64,000 nucleotides of DNA. Origin: Methylobacter sp. Its GTDB lineage: Bacteria; Pseudomonadota; Gammaproteobacteria; Methylococcales; Methylomonadaceae. The stretch's first letter is position 1; each line of letters starts with the position of its first letter. The position numbers were made by a program, and so were the translations under genes. Below the pieces are notes generated by a model. That model made no database searches, was not told the DNA's origin, and saw only the letters and a program-made list of their open reading frames with translations. Location of the stretch: the NCBI GenBank assembly GCA_030699385.1, contig JAUYMY010000060.1:124001-188000 (forward strand), in the 5' to 3' direction. This document shows, in pieces, positions 26,881-37,016 of this stretch.

Positions 26881-27237
26881 CTATTCAGAAACAGAAAAAC
26901 GAATGATGTCTTCGGTCAAATGGCCGTCGGCGGCGAAGACTTTAAACCGGAGCGCATAATCGCCGGCTGCCAATGGCGGAATATGAATAATGATTTGGCC
27001 TTGTTTACTGCCTTTGTCGGCTTGTAATAGTGTATGTTTGTCGCCGATACTGACCAGGAAAATCTGCGATAAGCCCAGTTCGATTTTAGAGTTAAATGAC
27101 AGCTCGACTTGCGCCGGGCTATTGGCGCGAATAGGCGTAATTTTCAGCGAATAATCGGTGATCACCGCATGAGCGCCGACACCTTGTGCTAGACACAAGG
27201 TTAACAATAATAAACAGATTGGAATGATTTTTTTCAT
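26881..27237 (-). CDS. copC: Periplasmic copper-binding protein CopC
   Basis: This 118-residue protein has a signal peptide whose cleavage after GVGA would leave His as the first mature residue (HAVITDY), as in copper-binding CopC proteins. The C-terminal ADGHLTEDIIRFSV supplies the conserved Asp-His pair of the copper site, and the beta-barrel blocks VELSFNSKIE and GDYALRFKVFA are typical. It is followed by copD with 9 bp between, so they form a CopC-CopD unit, probably for copper uptake or handling. Confidence 0.9.
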   Translation of the reverse strand: MKKIIPICLLLLTLCLAQGVGAHAVITDYSLKITPIRANSPAQVELSFNSKIELGLSQIFLVSIGDKHTLLQADKGSKQGQIIIHIPPLAAGDYALRFKVFAADGHLTEDIIRFSVSE

Positions 27238-27328
27238 TACTTTTCCAGGTTGTAACTATTTGTAGCTGATAACTAAAGGTTATTTCCGAGAAATAATATC
27301 CCTTGATAATCATGGTCTGTAAAAAATA

Positions 27329-27419
27329 GAGTCCACGAAAGGCACGAAAACCACGAAATTTTCGTGTTTTTTCGTGCCTTTCGTGGACAATTTTTGTTAT
27401 ATCCTTTTCAGGAAATCAC
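27329..27419. repeat. Dispersed inverted repeat family A, copy 2
   Basis: It has arms GTCCACGAAAGGCACGAAAA and their complement ending TTTCGTGGAC (27331-27388), with a tail ending TTTTCAGGAAAT. Arms and tail match the copy at 15429-15520. It lies between copC and hpnO. Confidence 0.8.
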
Positions 27420-27424
27420 CTAAT

Positions 27425-27509
27425 AATGGAGCGCGGATTAGACGGATGTAAACGGATTTTTTATCCGTGTTTATCGGTTACATCCGTGGCATCCGTGTTC
27501 TATTTTTTA
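27425..27509. repeat. Dispersed inverted repeat family B, copy 2
   Basis: The element contains GACGGATGTAAACGGAT and the complementary ATCCGTGTTTATCGG, and ends GGCATCCGTGTTCTATT as in the copy at 23001-23109. Its right end touches the hpnO stop codon, so it may form the 3' end of the hopanoid transcript. Confidence 0.7.
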
Positions 27510-28898
27510 ACCCTTACTTTTGCCTTTCAAAGCATGAGCGGCCAGATTCTTGCCTAAATCCCAAATCGAGCCGGGGATTTGATGAGTGTCGGCGATGGCT
27601 TTGTCGAATGAATTGATGATAGTGTCGCGGTCTTTTTGCGTTAAATTTAACGGCGGCAACAGCTTGACCACGTTCATGCCGTGTCCTGCAACCTGAGTCA
27701 GGATATGGTGTTCTTTGAATAACGGAATGGTGATCATTTGGCAGAACAAGCCTTTATTCGCCGCTTCTAGCATTGCCCAGGCCGCTTTGAGTTTCAGGCT
27801 TTTCGGCGACTGGAATTCAATCGCAATCATCATGCCTTTGCCGCGCGCTCCTTTCAGGAACTCGTATTTCCCGGTCATCGCGTTCAGGCTGTCGATAATA
27901 TCGGTGCCGACTTTCAGGCTATTTTCGACCAGTTTCTCTTCTGCCATCACATGCAGGGTGGCAAGCCCTGCCGCCATCGCCATGTTGTTTTTGGAAAAAG
28001 TCGAACCATGCACGACAGCCCTGTCCATGCGGTTATAAACGGTGTCCATGATTTTTTGGGTGATGGCGACGCCGCCGACGGGCACAAAACCGCCGGACAG
28101 CGCTTTAGCCATGCAAATCATATCGGGTTTGACGTTCCAATGGTCGATTGCCCAAAATTTTCCGGTGCGCCCCAAGCCGGTTTGCACTTCATCGGCGACA
28201 AACAGGGTGCCGTATTTTTTGCATAAACGCTCGACTTCGGGCAGATAATTATCATCCGGCACATTGACGCCTTTGCCTTGAATCGGCTCGACGACGAACG
28301 CGGCCACGTCTTTATTACTTAGCGCTTGTTCCAACGCCGCAAGGTCGTTGAAAGGCACGGCGCTGCAACCGGGCAATAACGGGCCGAAACCTTCGCGGAA
28401 AATGTCTTCGCCGTTTAATGACAGCGAACCTAGCGTCAGGCCATGATAGCCGTGTTCGCAGAAAACGATTTTTTCGCGTTTGGTGGTGTAGCGGGCAAAC
28501 TTGATCGCCGCTTCCACGGCTTCGGTGCCGGAGTTACAAAAGAACATTTTGTTCAGGTTGTCTGGCGTGGTTTTCAGGATTTCCTGCGCCAGCAAGCCGC
28601 TCAGCACCGACACATCCATTTGCACCAGATTGGGTAATTCCAGCGTTAAAGTTTCGGTCAAGGCGCTGATCACGGTCGGGTGATTGCGGCCAATTGCAAA
28701 TACGCCGAAACCGCTCAGTAAATCCAAGTATTCGGTGCCGTCCTGGTCGTAGAGATATTGTCCGAGCGCCTTTTTATAATGGCGGTCGTAGCCTATGGTC
28801 TTTAATACTCTGACCATTTGGTTGTTTAAATGTTGTTCGTGCAGATCAAATTTATCAGTGCTGTGTTGAGAAAAAAGTTCGGCGATACTGAATGACAT
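27507..28898 (-). CDS. hpnO: Aminobacteriohopanetriol synthase HpnO (class III aminotransferase)
   Basis: This 463-residue PLP-dependent enzyme of the class III aminotransferase family carries the family blocks NSGTEAVEAAIKFAR, VADEVQTGLGRTG and CMAKALSGG, which holds the PLP lysine. HpnO makes aminobacteriohopanetriol from the ribosylhopane-derived aldehyde. Context decides the assignment: it is the last gene of the minus-strand hopanoid run, 17 bp after hpnN. Without context it would be annotated only as an aspartate aminotransferase-family protein. Confidence 0.9.
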   Translation of the reverse strand: MSFSIAELFSQHSTDKFDLHEQHLNNQMVRVLKTIGYDRHYKKALGQYLYDQDGTEYLDLLSGFGVFAIGRNHPTVISALTETLTLELPNLVQMDVSVLSGLLAQEILKTTPDNLNKMFFCNSGTEAVEAAIKFARYTTKREKIVFCEHGYHGLTLGSLSLNGEDIFREGFGPLLPGCSAVPFNDLAALEQALSNKDVAAFVVEPIQGKGVNVPDDNYLPEVERLCKKYGTLFVADEVQTGLGRTGKFWAIDHWNVKPDMICMAKALSGGFVPVGGVAITQKIMDTVYNRMDRAVVHGSTFSKNNMAMAAGLATLHVMAEEKLVENSLKVGTDIIDSLNAMTGKYEFLKGARGKGMMIAIEFQSPKSLKLKAAWAMLEAANKGLFCQMITIPLFKEHHILTQVAGHGMNVVKLLPPLNLTQKDRDTIINSFDKAIADTHQIPGSIWDLGKNLAAHALKGKSKG

Positions 28899-28915
28899 GA
28901 GTTACCTCAAAAAAA

Positions 28916-31549
28916 TTAAATACGTTTGCCGCTAAATGCAGGCAGGACTATTAAAGAACACATCACTGTGAAAGTAAGGCCTATGGTTAATAATAAACCC
29001 ATGCTGGCTATCCCTTGATGGGTCGTTAAGGCCAGACTTGAAAAACAGCATAAGGTGGTCAGGGCGCCAAAGATAATGCCCCGCGTAGTGCTGCTTTGTA
29101 GTAGTTGGTCATCTTCAACGGAACTGGAATGATGCCTATGCACAATCAGGATGCTGCTGTCGATACCCATGCCCAGTAGCAAGGGCAGGGCGATGATATT
29201 GGCAAAATTAAAAGGATTATCCAGTAATACGTTGCTGGCGCCGGTCAGTAATGCCGCCAGCAATAAGGGCATGATGACTAATAAGGTCTTTTTGACGCTT
29301 CGATAAATCACTAATAATAATATCACTATGGCAATAAAAGCGCCGCTAAAGGCTTCAATAAAGGCATTGACTACGGCATTGCCGCCGGCCAGATTGACAA
29401 TCGGCAGGCCGGAAATGGTGTCATCAACCGCTTGCACTTGGCTAACAAATTCTTTCAAATTTTCCGGATTATTCTGGTCTTTTGCCGGGGTGATTAACAC
29501 GCGGTATAGGCCGGTGCTGCTGACCCAATGTGATTTTATCTCTGGCGGTAAATCGTCCAGGCCAAAAGGTACGGCGGTCAGGCTGGTTTTGAGGCGTTCG
29601 ATAGTAAACGGCAGCAAACCTAAAATATTTTTTTCCAGCTGAATGTAGCTGTCTTTTGGCGTTGCTGTCGCTTCAGCCTGATGTATGAAGGTGTCGATAC
29701 GTTGTTGTAATTGCTGCAAGGTTACCAAGGGCGCATTCGGCGATTGTTCGGCGATGGCTTTTTTTAGCGTGGCATTGAATTTGGTCAATGCGCTGAGTTG
29801 GTCGGCGTTATCGAGCGTGTTGTCGAAATTTTTAAGTTGCCCGCCCAGCATCAAGTTTAGGTCTTCAATGGTGGCCAGTTTGTCGTCCTGATCTTTAGCA
29901 ACAAAGCTTGCCAGGGTAATCACCTCGTGTACTGAGGACTGTTGTTCAAGTTGATGGGTGATGTTATCGGCCGCTACGAGATCTTTTGCTAAGGCGGTCA
30001 TTGCGAACGGCGAGTCGGTTTTCGACTTTAACAGCTCTTTAATGGTGGACACCGATTCGCTACTGGGATCTCTTAGGTTGATTGGGTTGTAATCAAAGCT
30101 AAGTTGAGTCAACACAAAACAGGCGGCTATGCCCAACAGAATGGAAACGATTTTAATGCCGGTGGCATGGCGAAACGGGAAGGTAATAACAAACGCGGGT
30201 ATCAGCACTGAGCGCAGGGGTTTTGCATACTTGATCGGGAAAATGCAAAATAGCGCCGGCAATACAGTCAGTGAAATAATCAGGCCGATAAAAATGCCGC
30301 CGCCGGAAATGATGCCGAGTTCAGATACGCCGGCATAATCGGTGGGGATAAAGGCAAAAAATCCAATGGCTGTCGTTAGTGCGCATAAAAATAAGGATGA
30401 GCCGACATCGCGGATGCTCACCAGTATCGCATCAATGTTGGACAGGCCTTCTGCTCTGCCTTCGCGGTAATGCAGGCAGATATGGATGGCATAATCGACG
30501 CCAAGTCCGATGTATAAACTGGCGAAGGCCATGGAAATGACGTTCAAATGCCCGATGCTGATAGCGGCAAAACCTGCGGTTAAGATCAGGCCCATAATCA
30601 AAGCCAGATAGGTGATCAGCACTAATTTGACCGAGCGCAGACCTACCCAGAGCGCTATGCACACCAACGCCAGCGACATTAAACCGGAGAACGCGGCGTC
30701 TTTGGTGACACTTTCCAGTTCTTCGTGTTCCAGCGCGGTTTCACCGGTGATGCGTATGCTGAGATTTGCATTTTCCGCCATGATGCCGCGACTGATTTCG
30801 CGAGCGCTGGTCAGTGCAGTATCGCCGGGCAGGATTTGATCAAAATGCATTTTAGGCTTGGCGATAACGAGTGTGCGGTTCAGCTTGATTTGCGCAGCGG
30901 CGTCTTGGAAATTTTCGCTATTAGGCTTGTCTTCGGCCAGTATGTTCTGCCAGGACAAGTATTGCGATTGGCCGTTTAGCTGATTATTCAGTGTGTTATC
31001 AATGGCCAGCAGTATCGGATTGAGATCCATCGGCAGACTGTTATCGCGCTGCTCAAGTGCTTGCCCGATGATGCCAAACAGGCCTTCAAGATGGTAATTT
31101 TGCGACAGATGGCCTAAAAAAGGCTGGGCATCGGTGAGTTTTTGCGCCAAATCATCCAGCTCGCTTTGCTCAAGATAGAGCAAGGCCTGTTGCCTGAAAA
31201 AAACATTGTCGGTAGGGATGTAAACCGAATCAAAACGGTCTTTAGCTTTGCCTAATTGCTCGGCGAGTTTGCTTGCCGCCAGAGCGGTTTCTTCCGGCGT
31301 TTTAGCTTCAACGACAAAAATAATGGTGTCGGCATCTTCGGGAAAGGTTTGGTTTAAGCGTGTCTGATTTTGCCGGAACGCCAAGTCGGCTGACAGCATG
31401 TCGGCAGTGTTGGTGTTAATTTCCAGGTTTTTTAGGGTGTAGTCCAGGGTAAGGCCGCAAAAGATAAGCGCAAGCAATACCACTGTCCACGGGAAGCGCA
31501 TGATTTGTCGCTCACACCAGCCGATAATTGCAATAAAAAAAGATGACAT
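28916..31549 (-). CDS. hpnN: Hopanoid transporter HpnN (RND superfamily)
   Basis: This 877-residue RND-type membrane protein has 12 predicted helices in two halves, each half led by a large periplasmic loop. The conserved helix blocks SLYIGLGVDYAIHICLHYREG and LPLLLGMGIDSSILIVHRHH are the two equivalent RND transmembrane-4 regions. HpnN moves hopanoids from the inner to the outer membrane in Rhodopseudomonas and Burkholderia. It lies 5 bp after hpnG and 17 bp before hpnO in the same operon. Confidence 0.95.
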   Translation of the reverse strand: MSSFFIAIIGWCERQIMRFPWTVVLLALIFCGLTLDYTLKNLEINTNTADMLSADLAFRQNQTRLNQTFPEDADTIIFVVEAKTPEETALAASKLAEQLGKAKDRFDSVYIPTDNVFFRQQALLYLEQSELDDLAQKLTDAQPFLGHLSQNYHLEGLFGIIGQALEQRDNSLPMDLNPILLAIDNTLNNQLNGQSQYLSWQNILAEDKPNSENFQDAAAQIKLNRTLVIAKPKMHFDQILPGDTALTSAREISRGIMAENANLSIRITGETALEHEELESVTKDAAFSGLMSLALVCIALWVGLRSVKLVLITYLALIMGLILTAGFAAISIGHLNVISMAFASLYIGLGVDYAIHICLHYREGRAEGLSNIDAILVSIRDVGSSLFLCALTTAIGFFAFIPTDYAGVSELGIISGGGIFIGLIISLTVLPALFCIFPIKYAKPLRSVLIPAFVITFPFRHATGIKIVSILLGIAACFVLTQLSFDYNPINLRDPSSESVSTIKELLKSKTDSPFAMTALAKDLVAADNITHQLEQQSSVHEVITLASFVAKDQDDKLATIEDLNLMLGGQLKNFDNTLDNADQLSALTKFNATLKKAIAEQSPNAPLVTLQQLQQRIDTFIHQAEATATPKDSYIQLEKNILGLLPFTIERLKTSLTAVPFGLDDLPPEIKSHWVSSTGLYRVLITPAKDQNNPENLKEFVSQVQAVDDTISGLPIVNLAGGNAVVNAFIEAFSGAFIAIVILLLVIYRSVKKTLLVIMPLLLAALLTGASNVLLDNPFNFANIIALPLLLGMGIDSSILIVHRHHSSSVEDDQLLQSSTTRGIIFGALTTLCCFSSLALTTHQGIASMGLLLTIGLTFTVMCSLIVLPAFSGKRI

Positions 31550-31554
31550 GGTGT

Positions 31555-32274
31555 TTATGAGTTCGAGTTGGATAAATCGCTCAGATCATTGAGCTGTTTG
31601 GCGACGTATTTTAAGGTATTTGTGGCGGCATTGAAATGCAGGCCCAGTTTTATCAGTCCGGCGAGTTCTGCAGGATGGCGCACGATAAAAGCCAATAATC
31701 TGCCCAAGACGATGTCGCCTTGAGCATTAAGCGCATGGCTGATGGCTTTAGGCAAATCCATGTCAGCCGGATCAACAATGGCGCGGATGGCTAAAAAAGG
31801 CAGCTGGTGTTGCCCGGCCACGTGGGCGATGGCGGCAGATTCCATGTCCAGGGCTATAGCGCCGGTTTGCTGGTGCAGCTGCTGTTTGTCTTTAGCGAGA
31901 TCCACGATGCTATGGCTTTCGGCTAAACTGCCGACGTGGATGGGGCGTGAATTTGACAGCAGTTTTTGGCTGTTACGGTGCCAGTCGGATTGAAGGCTAA
32001 GGCGTGCGCCTTCGGCATCAATTAGGCTGTCGGCTAACACCAGATCGCCGGATTTTAAGTTTGCACTGAGGGCAGCGGCACAGCCCCAACTGATCAGTCG
32101 GGTGGCGCCCTGTGTAATCAGGCGTTCAGCGGCAGCTTGCGCATTGTTGGCGCCCGCGCCGGAATAGCCGACCACAAGCGTGTCGGTAATAAAAACACAG
32201 CTCCCCTTGGCGATCTTTTGTGAGGTCAGGGTGCCGAGTTCTTCCGGTAAGGCAACAACAATGCCGACAATCAC
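31555..32274 (-). CDS. hpnG: Adenosylhopane nucleosidase HpnG
   Basis: This 239-residue phosphorylase-superfamily protein has the nucleosidase blocks GYSGAGANNAQAAAERL, ALDMESAAIAHVA and FLAIRAIVDPAD. HpnG removes adenine from adenosylhopane to give (phospho)ribosylhopane. Its ATG overlaps the shc stop codon by 4 bp. The context between shc and hpnN, together with the motif set, separates it from MTA/SAH nucleosidase. Confidence 0.93.
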   Translation of the reverse strand: MIVGIVVALPEELGTLTSQKIAKGSCVFITDTLVVGYSGAGANNAQAAAERLITQGATRLISWGCAAALSANLKSGDLVLADSLIDAEGARLSLQSDWHRNSQKLLSNSRPIHVGSLAESHSIVDLAKDKQQLHQQTGAIALDMESAAIAHVAGQHQLPFLAIRAIVDPADMDLPKAISHALNAQGDIVLGRLLAFIVRHPAELAGLIKLGLHFNAATNTLKYVAKQLNDLSDLSNSNS

Positions 32275-34229
32275 TTTTTCAGCAGCTCGTTACGGTATCT
32301 AGCCAATGCCCAGAGCGGGAAAAACTTGTCGTAGCCGTGGTATTTGAGATAGAACACTTTAGGAAAACCGGGTGCAGTAAAGCATGGATCATTCCATACG
32401 CCGTCAGCTTGCTGTTTGCGCAAGATGAAATCAATGCCGGCTTTGACTTCGTGGCTGTTGGCTTCACCTGCCGCCATCAGCGCCAATACCGCCCAGGCGG
32501 TTTGAAAAGCAGTGCTGAAATGATATTTACCGGCTTGCTCGGTTTCATGGTAGCTGTAGTTGTCTTCACCCCAGCCGCCATCGCCGCGCTGTACGCTTTT
32601 TAACCAGGATGCCGCTTTGGTGTAGAGCGGGTCGCTTTTAGGCAGGTTGGTTTGCTCAAGGCCGAGCAATACCGACCAGGTGCCGTAAATATAGTTAGTG
32701 CCCCAGCGGCCAAACCAGGAGCCGTCTTGTTCCTGTTCGCTGCGGATGTAGTCTAGGGTGCGTTTTAATGCCGGTAGATACTCATCATGATCCTGGGCGA
32801 CTCTAGCCATCAGCATAGCGCAACGCGCACTGACATCGGATGTCGGCGGGTCGAGTAAGGCACCGTGATCGGCAAACGGAATTTCATTCAGATAATAAGC
32901 GGTGTTATCGACATCGAATGCACCGTAGCCGCCGTTTTTAGATTGCATACCGACTATCCAGCGAGTGGCGCGATGGATTGATTCTTCCAGATGCGGCAAC
33001 TTCGATTCGGCCATGGCGAAGGCCACTACAGCAGTGTCGTCGACATCGGGGTAATGCGGGTTTTCAAATTGGAATGCCCAGCCGCCGCCGGCCAAATCGG
33101 GTTTGGAAATACGCCAATCGCCGGGTTCATCGGACAATTGTTTGCTTTTAAGCCAATCGTATGCGCGAGTCAGGCTTGCGCTGTTGCCTGATTTGTCCAC
33201 TTCTTGCAAGGCTAATGCGGCCAGCGCGGTATCCCAAACCGGCGACAAGCACGGTTGGCAATAAGCATCATGTTCATTGATCACCAATAATTTGTCTATC
33301 GCTTTGCGCGCGGTGACGGCAAGTTCATGATCTTTAGGCATACCGGTTAGCAGCAATGCTTCGTAAGCGGCCATCATCGCAGGAGAAATACCGCCTAGAC
33401 CATCTTCGCCGTTCAGGCGTTCGATAATCCAATTTTTGGCTTTTTCGATGGCGAGATTGTGTAATTTATTTGGGATTAACGGCCGTGTTGCCAAGCCCAG
33501 TTTATCCAGACCCAGAAAGATTTTATTGAGTACGGTTCTTTCAGGAAAATAGTGTTGCTCTTCATCCGGATGGGTGATGAAAAGTTCCAATATATTAATA
33601 TTGTTAGGGTTTTTTGCTTTCGCCTTTAAGGTGCAAAGAATAAAGAGCGGCACCATCACAGTTCTTGACCAGTAGGAGACTTTATCCAAATGAAACGGAA
33701 ACCATTTAGGAAACAGCATGATTTCGACAGGAATATAAGGCACGCCGCGCCAGGGGATTTGCTTAAAAGTTGCCAGCGCAATACGAGTAAATACATTGGC
33801 TTTGGCGGCGCCGCCTCGGCTGAGAATATAGTGTCTTAAGCGAACCATGTGCGGCGCGTCGATAGCATCACCGGCCATTTTTAGGGCGTAGTAAACTTTA
33901 ACGCTGCAGCTAAGATCGCCGGGGCCGCCAGTAAAGAGCGGATAGGCGCCGTTTTCGTCCTGACGTGAGCGTAGATAGTTAGCGATTTTGCCCTGCAGCG
34001 ATTCATCGATTTCGCCCAGATAGTGCATCATCATGATGTATTCGGAGGGAATGGTGCAATCGGCTTCAAGCTCGAATACCCAATAACCGTCCTTGTCTTG
34101 CAGGCTTAATAATTTATCCTGAGCCTTACTGATGGCCAGCTCAAGGTTGTGTGCATAATGATCCGCTGTATTCGATAAGTTCGATACAGTGCCGGTGGTA
34201 TTTATTTCTAAAGTTGCTTCGTTAAACAT
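32271..34229 (-). CDS. shc: Squalene-hopene cyclase
   Basis: This 652-residue enzyme folds squalene into hopene/hopanol at the membrane. The catalytic DxDD motif is present as DVDDTAVVAF, and the QW repeats recur (QDENGAYPLF, QSKNGGYGAF, QEQDGSWFGRWG, QRGDGGWGED, QQADGVWND). The length is that of the family. It sits 11 bp after the squalene synthase gene and overlaps hpnG, so substrate and product enzymes are co-transcribed. Confidence 0.97.
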   Translation of the reverse strand: MFNEATLEINTTGTVSNLSNTADHYAHNLELAISKAQDKLLSLQDKDGYWVFELEADCTIPSEYIMMMHYLGEIDESLQGKIANYLRSRQDENGAYPLFTGGPGDLSCSVKVYYALKMAGDAIDAPHMVRLRHYILSRGGAAKANVFTRIALATFKQIPWRGVPYIPVEIMLFPKWFPFHLDKVSYWSRTVMVPLFILCTLKAKAKNPNNINILELFITHPDEEQHYFPERTVLNKIFLGLDKLGLATRPLIPNKLHNLAIEKAKNWIIERLNGEDGLGGISPAMMAAYEALLLTGMPKDHELAVTARKAIDKLLVINEHDAYCQPCLSPVWDTALAALALQEVDKSGNSASLTRAYDWLKSKQLSDEPGDWRISKPDLAGGGWAFQFENPHYPDVDDTAVVAFAMAESKLPHLEESIHRATRWIVGMQSKNGGYGAFDVDNTAYYLNEIPFADHGALLDPPTSDVSARCAMLMARVAQDHDEYLPALKRTLDYIRSEQEQDGSWFGRWGTNYIYGTWSVLLGLEQTNLPKSDPLYTKAASWLKSVQRGDGGWGEDNYSYHETEQAGKYHFSTAFQTAWAVLALMAAGEANSHEVKAGIDFILRKQQADGVWNDPCFTAPGFPKVFYLKYHGYDKFFPLWALARYRNELLKK

Positions 34230-34240
34230 AAGTGATGTCC

Positions 34241-35341
34241 TTAAAGGTTTATCTTGGCGTTTGAAGATGATGTCGAATAGCTCCAGTCCGGAGTTTTAAG
34301 CTCGCGACTCGCCACGTTGAACAGTAGGCTAAGCAGTGTGTTGCTGCGCCCGGTTAGTCGGGTCGCAAGGATAGTCGCCTTAACGCTATTACGGCTTATT
34401 TTGACTTGGTTTGAATGGGTGAAATCCAGATTTTTGTTGATTTTTTTTAAGGTCAAAACAGCCATGCCCAGCGCCCAGAGGCAGAAATTGCGAATGCCGG
34501 TTTCGTGGCTAGGTAGCAACAGAGTATATTTCAGGGCGTTATGCAAATGCCCGTGAGCGATGTTGATCAAGTGCGTTAAGCCCAGTCGAAAATGTTCATT
34601 GTTGTTTTCGGGGGACAGGGTTTTAAGATCAAAGCCGGTTTCGGTAAAAATATCTTGCGGCAACCAGCACACGCCGCGTTCGGCGTCATCCCAAATATCT
34701 TTTAAGATGTTGGTCATTTGCAGGCCTTGGCCAAAAGACACCGAAAGCTTGAGCAGTTCGTCTTGGTGTTGCGCAATTTCGGGCGAATAATGGCAAAACA
34801 GCTTGGCCAGCATTTCACCGACGCAACCGGCAACGTAATAACAATATTTGTCCATATCGGCCAGTGTAGCAAGGCCGCCTTGTAAATCCTGTGCCTGAAA
34901 AATCGGCATCCCTTCTGCCATGGTTTCAACGCAACAAGCCAATGCTTCAATTTGAGCCGGATCGAATTTATGGGTGATTTGTATAACCCGTGGCAACACA
35001 TGAATTAAGGTGTGTTCGGCAGGAATGGTCTGTTCGGACAGCAGCGGCGCAAGGTCAACGGCAAACGGCTCCGAGTTGGCGCCGGTTTTTACTACCTGAA
35101 TAAACTCGGAGCAAAAATATTTTTTTTGACCGGGGGACAGTGAAACTTCATCTTCTATGGTGTCTACAATGCGGCATAACAAATAGGCATTGGCGACTGC
35201 GCTATACAGTTTTTCCGGTAATTGCGGAATGGTCAACGCAAATGTTCTGGAGACGCCTTCGAGTAAGAGTGCCTGAAATTGATCATCAGAGCATTTGCTC
35301 AGTGACTTTGGATTGTCCAGGGATATTTGAGTGTCACTCAT
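34241..35341 (-). CDS. sqs: Squalene synthase (farnesyl-diphosphate farnesyltransferase)
   Basis: This 366-residue protein, starting at ATG 35341, has both Asp-rich metal sites: DTIEDE after NAYLLCRIV, and DIWDDAERGVCWLPQD. The SRTFALTIPQLP start and the YYVAGCVGE block are typical of one-enzyme squalene synthases. It joins two farnesyl diphosphates and reduces the product to squalene with NADPH. In many hopanoid producers this step is done by HpnC, HpnD and HpnE; none of those genes is here. The longer frame to 35452 lacks a ribosome binding site. Confidence 0.93.
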   Translation of the reverse strand: MSDTQISLDNPKSLSKCSDDQFQALLLEGVSRTFALTIPQLPEKLYSAVANAYLLCRIVDTIEDEVSLSPGQKKYFCSEFIQVVKTGANSEPFAVDLAPLLSEQTIPAEHTLIHVLPRVIQITHKFDPAQIEALACCVETMAEGMPIFQAQDLQGGLATLADMDKYCYYVAGCVGEMLAKLFCHYSPEIAQHQDELLKLSVSFGQGLQMTNILKDIWDDAERGVCWLPQDIFTETGFDLKTLSPENNNEHFRLGLTHLINIAHGHLHNALKYTLLLPSHETGIRNFCLWALGMAVLTLKKINKNLDFTHSNQVKISRNSVKATILATRLTGRSNTLLSLLFNVASRELKTPDWSYSTSSSNAKINL

Positions 35342-35823
35342 GGTATTTTTTTGTTGGCTTACGGGTAAATTTAAGTTTTGTATGAGGCAATAATAGACTG
35401 TTTGTTGGTATTTTGCAAAGCAATGTTGTTTTGTTGCAAATGCGCACAACAAGGGATTGTTAAAAGTTATTTATTGTTAATAAAAACATCATTTTACCTG
35501 TCTTTAACCGGTGTTGCTGTGGCGGGTATCGGGGCGTGCGCTACAGGTCGATTTACAGCGGATTAAGGGTAAAACTGGAGTCGCCCGTTAAAAGATAGTA
35601 TTCTAGTCAGTAATAGATAAGCGCTTGTATTATATGATGGCCTTGTTGATATTTACTAAAGCCCGCGATTTAAAAGCAGTAGGTGTTTGTATTTTAGTAA
35701 GTATTATTGGTCTGTTGTTTTTTTGATACAAGATTGCTTGGCTTTTTAGCGTATCTGGTTTCAGGGCGGTCATTTTTAAATGGGCGCCATTAAGTTCATT
35801 AAGATTTTTTGGAGGGTTTGCTC
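35342..35823. other. Divergent hopanoid control region
   Basis: About 480 bp separate the leftward squalene synthase operon from rightward hpnH. The region is AT-rich and contains no supported gene. It should hold both promoters. A GGAGGG ribosome binding site (35810-35815) precedes the GTG start of hpnH. No known operator was recognised. Confidence 0.55.
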
Positions 35824-36933
35824 GTGGGAGTTCCTTTACGTCAGCAGTTGACTGTAGGCAGTTATTTGATTAAGCAAAAATTGAAAGGGGTTAAAAAATA
35901 CCCTTTGGTGTTGATGCTTGAACCGTTGTTTCGTTGTAATTTGGCCTGTGCGGGTTGTGGCAAGATTGATTACCCGGATGATATTCTCGATAAGCGCCTG
36001 TCCTTTGAAGAATGTATGCAGGCGGTCGATGAGTGCGATGCGCCGATGGTCTCTATTCCAGGCGGCGAGCCTTTGATTCATAAGGAAATGCCGCAAATTG
36101 TTGCCGGTATTATTGCGCGCAAAAAATTCGTTTATTTGTGTACCAATGCCTTATTGTTGAAAAAGAGAATCGATGATTATCAGCCGTCGCCTTATCTGAC
36201 TTTTTCAATCCATTTGGACGGTATGCAGGACAGGCATGACACTTCTGTTTGTCAGGACGGTGTGTTTGAGCGGGCGGTTGAGGCGATAAAATTGGCTTTG
36301 GCAAAGGGTTTTAGAGTCACCGTCAACTGCACGCTGTTTCAGGGTGAAAATGCACAAGAAGTTGCCGATTTCCTGGATTATGCGATGGAGCTGGGCGTTG
36401 AAGGTGTGACCATTGCGCCGGGTTTCAGTTATGAGCGTGCGCCGCAGCAGGATGTGTTTATTAAGGGCAGCGATGTGAAGGATTTGTTTCGCGGCATTTT
36501 CAGAATCGGCAAAAATCGTAAGTGGAAATTAAACCATTCATCGTTATATCTTGATTTTCTGGCGGGCAATCAAAACTATGATTGTACCCCGTGGGGTAAT
36601 CCGACCCGCAACGTGTTTGGCTGGCAAAAACCGTGTTATTTACTGGCTGATGAAGGCTATGTATCCACTTTTCAGGAGTTGTTGGATACCACGCCATGGG
36701 AAAAATACGGTTCCGTTAATAATCCTAAATGTGCCAGCTGCATGGCGCATTGCGGTTATGAAGCAACTGCTGTTGAGGATATGTTGAGTCACCCTTTGAA
36801 AGCACTGTTGACTTCAATTAGAGGGCCAAAAACCGAAGGCGACATGGTGCCTGAGGCCGCGCCTGCGTATGCGAAAAAAGAGCTATCATCGACTATTGCC
36901 GGTATTCCTGTGAGAGTGGAAGCTGTCGATTAA
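35824..36933 (+). CDS. hpnH: Adenosylhopane synthase HpnH (radical SAM)
   Basis: The protein is 369 residues from GTG 35824, chosen because of the GGAGGG 8 bases upstream; TTG 35809 lies on that site and is rejected. The radical-SAM motif CNLACAGCGK (CxxxCxxC) and the SIPGGEPLIH block are intact. HpnH adds the 5'-deoxyadenosyl group of SAM to diploptene, the first step in building the C35 side chain. Its product is used by HpnG on the opposite strand. A strong terminator follows. Confidence 0.95.
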   Translation: MGVPLRQQLTVGSYLIKQKLKGVKKYPLVLMLEPLFRCNLACAGCGKIDYPDDILDKRLSFEECMQAVDECDAPMVSIPGGEPLIHKEMPQIVAGIIARKKFVYLCTNALLLKKRIDDYQPSPYLTFSIHLDGMQDRHDTSVCQDGVFERAVEAIKLALAKGFRVTVNCTLFQGENAQEVADFLDYAMELGVEGVTIAPGFSYERAPQQDVFIKGSDVKDLFRGIFRIGKNRKWKLNHSSLYLDFLAGNQNYDCTPWGNPTRNVFGWQKPCYLLADEGYVSTFQELLDTTPWEKYGSVNNPKCASCMAHCGYEATAVEDMLSHPLKALLTSIRGPKTEGDMVPEAAPAYAKKELSSTIAGIPVRVEAVD

Positions 36934-36950
36934 AGTGCATCCCGATGTGG

Positions 36951-36978
36951 GGCGCAAAAGTCAACTTTTGCGCCTTTT
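36951..36978 (+). terminator. Intrinsic terminator after hpnH
   Basis: The 10-bp arms GGCGCAAAAG/CTTTTGCGCC with a TCAA tetraloop are followed by TTTT. It separates hpnH from hpnM, so the latter probably has its own promoter or depends on read-through. Confidence 0.85.
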
Positions 36979-37016
36979 ACCTTGTTACCTGATTCAATTT
37001 TTACGAGGTTTTTATT

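Noticed and set aside
35378-35566. 62-codon plus-strand frame in the hopanoid control region
   Set aside because: It has no ribosome binding site or motif and begins inside the 5' region of the squalene synthase unit.
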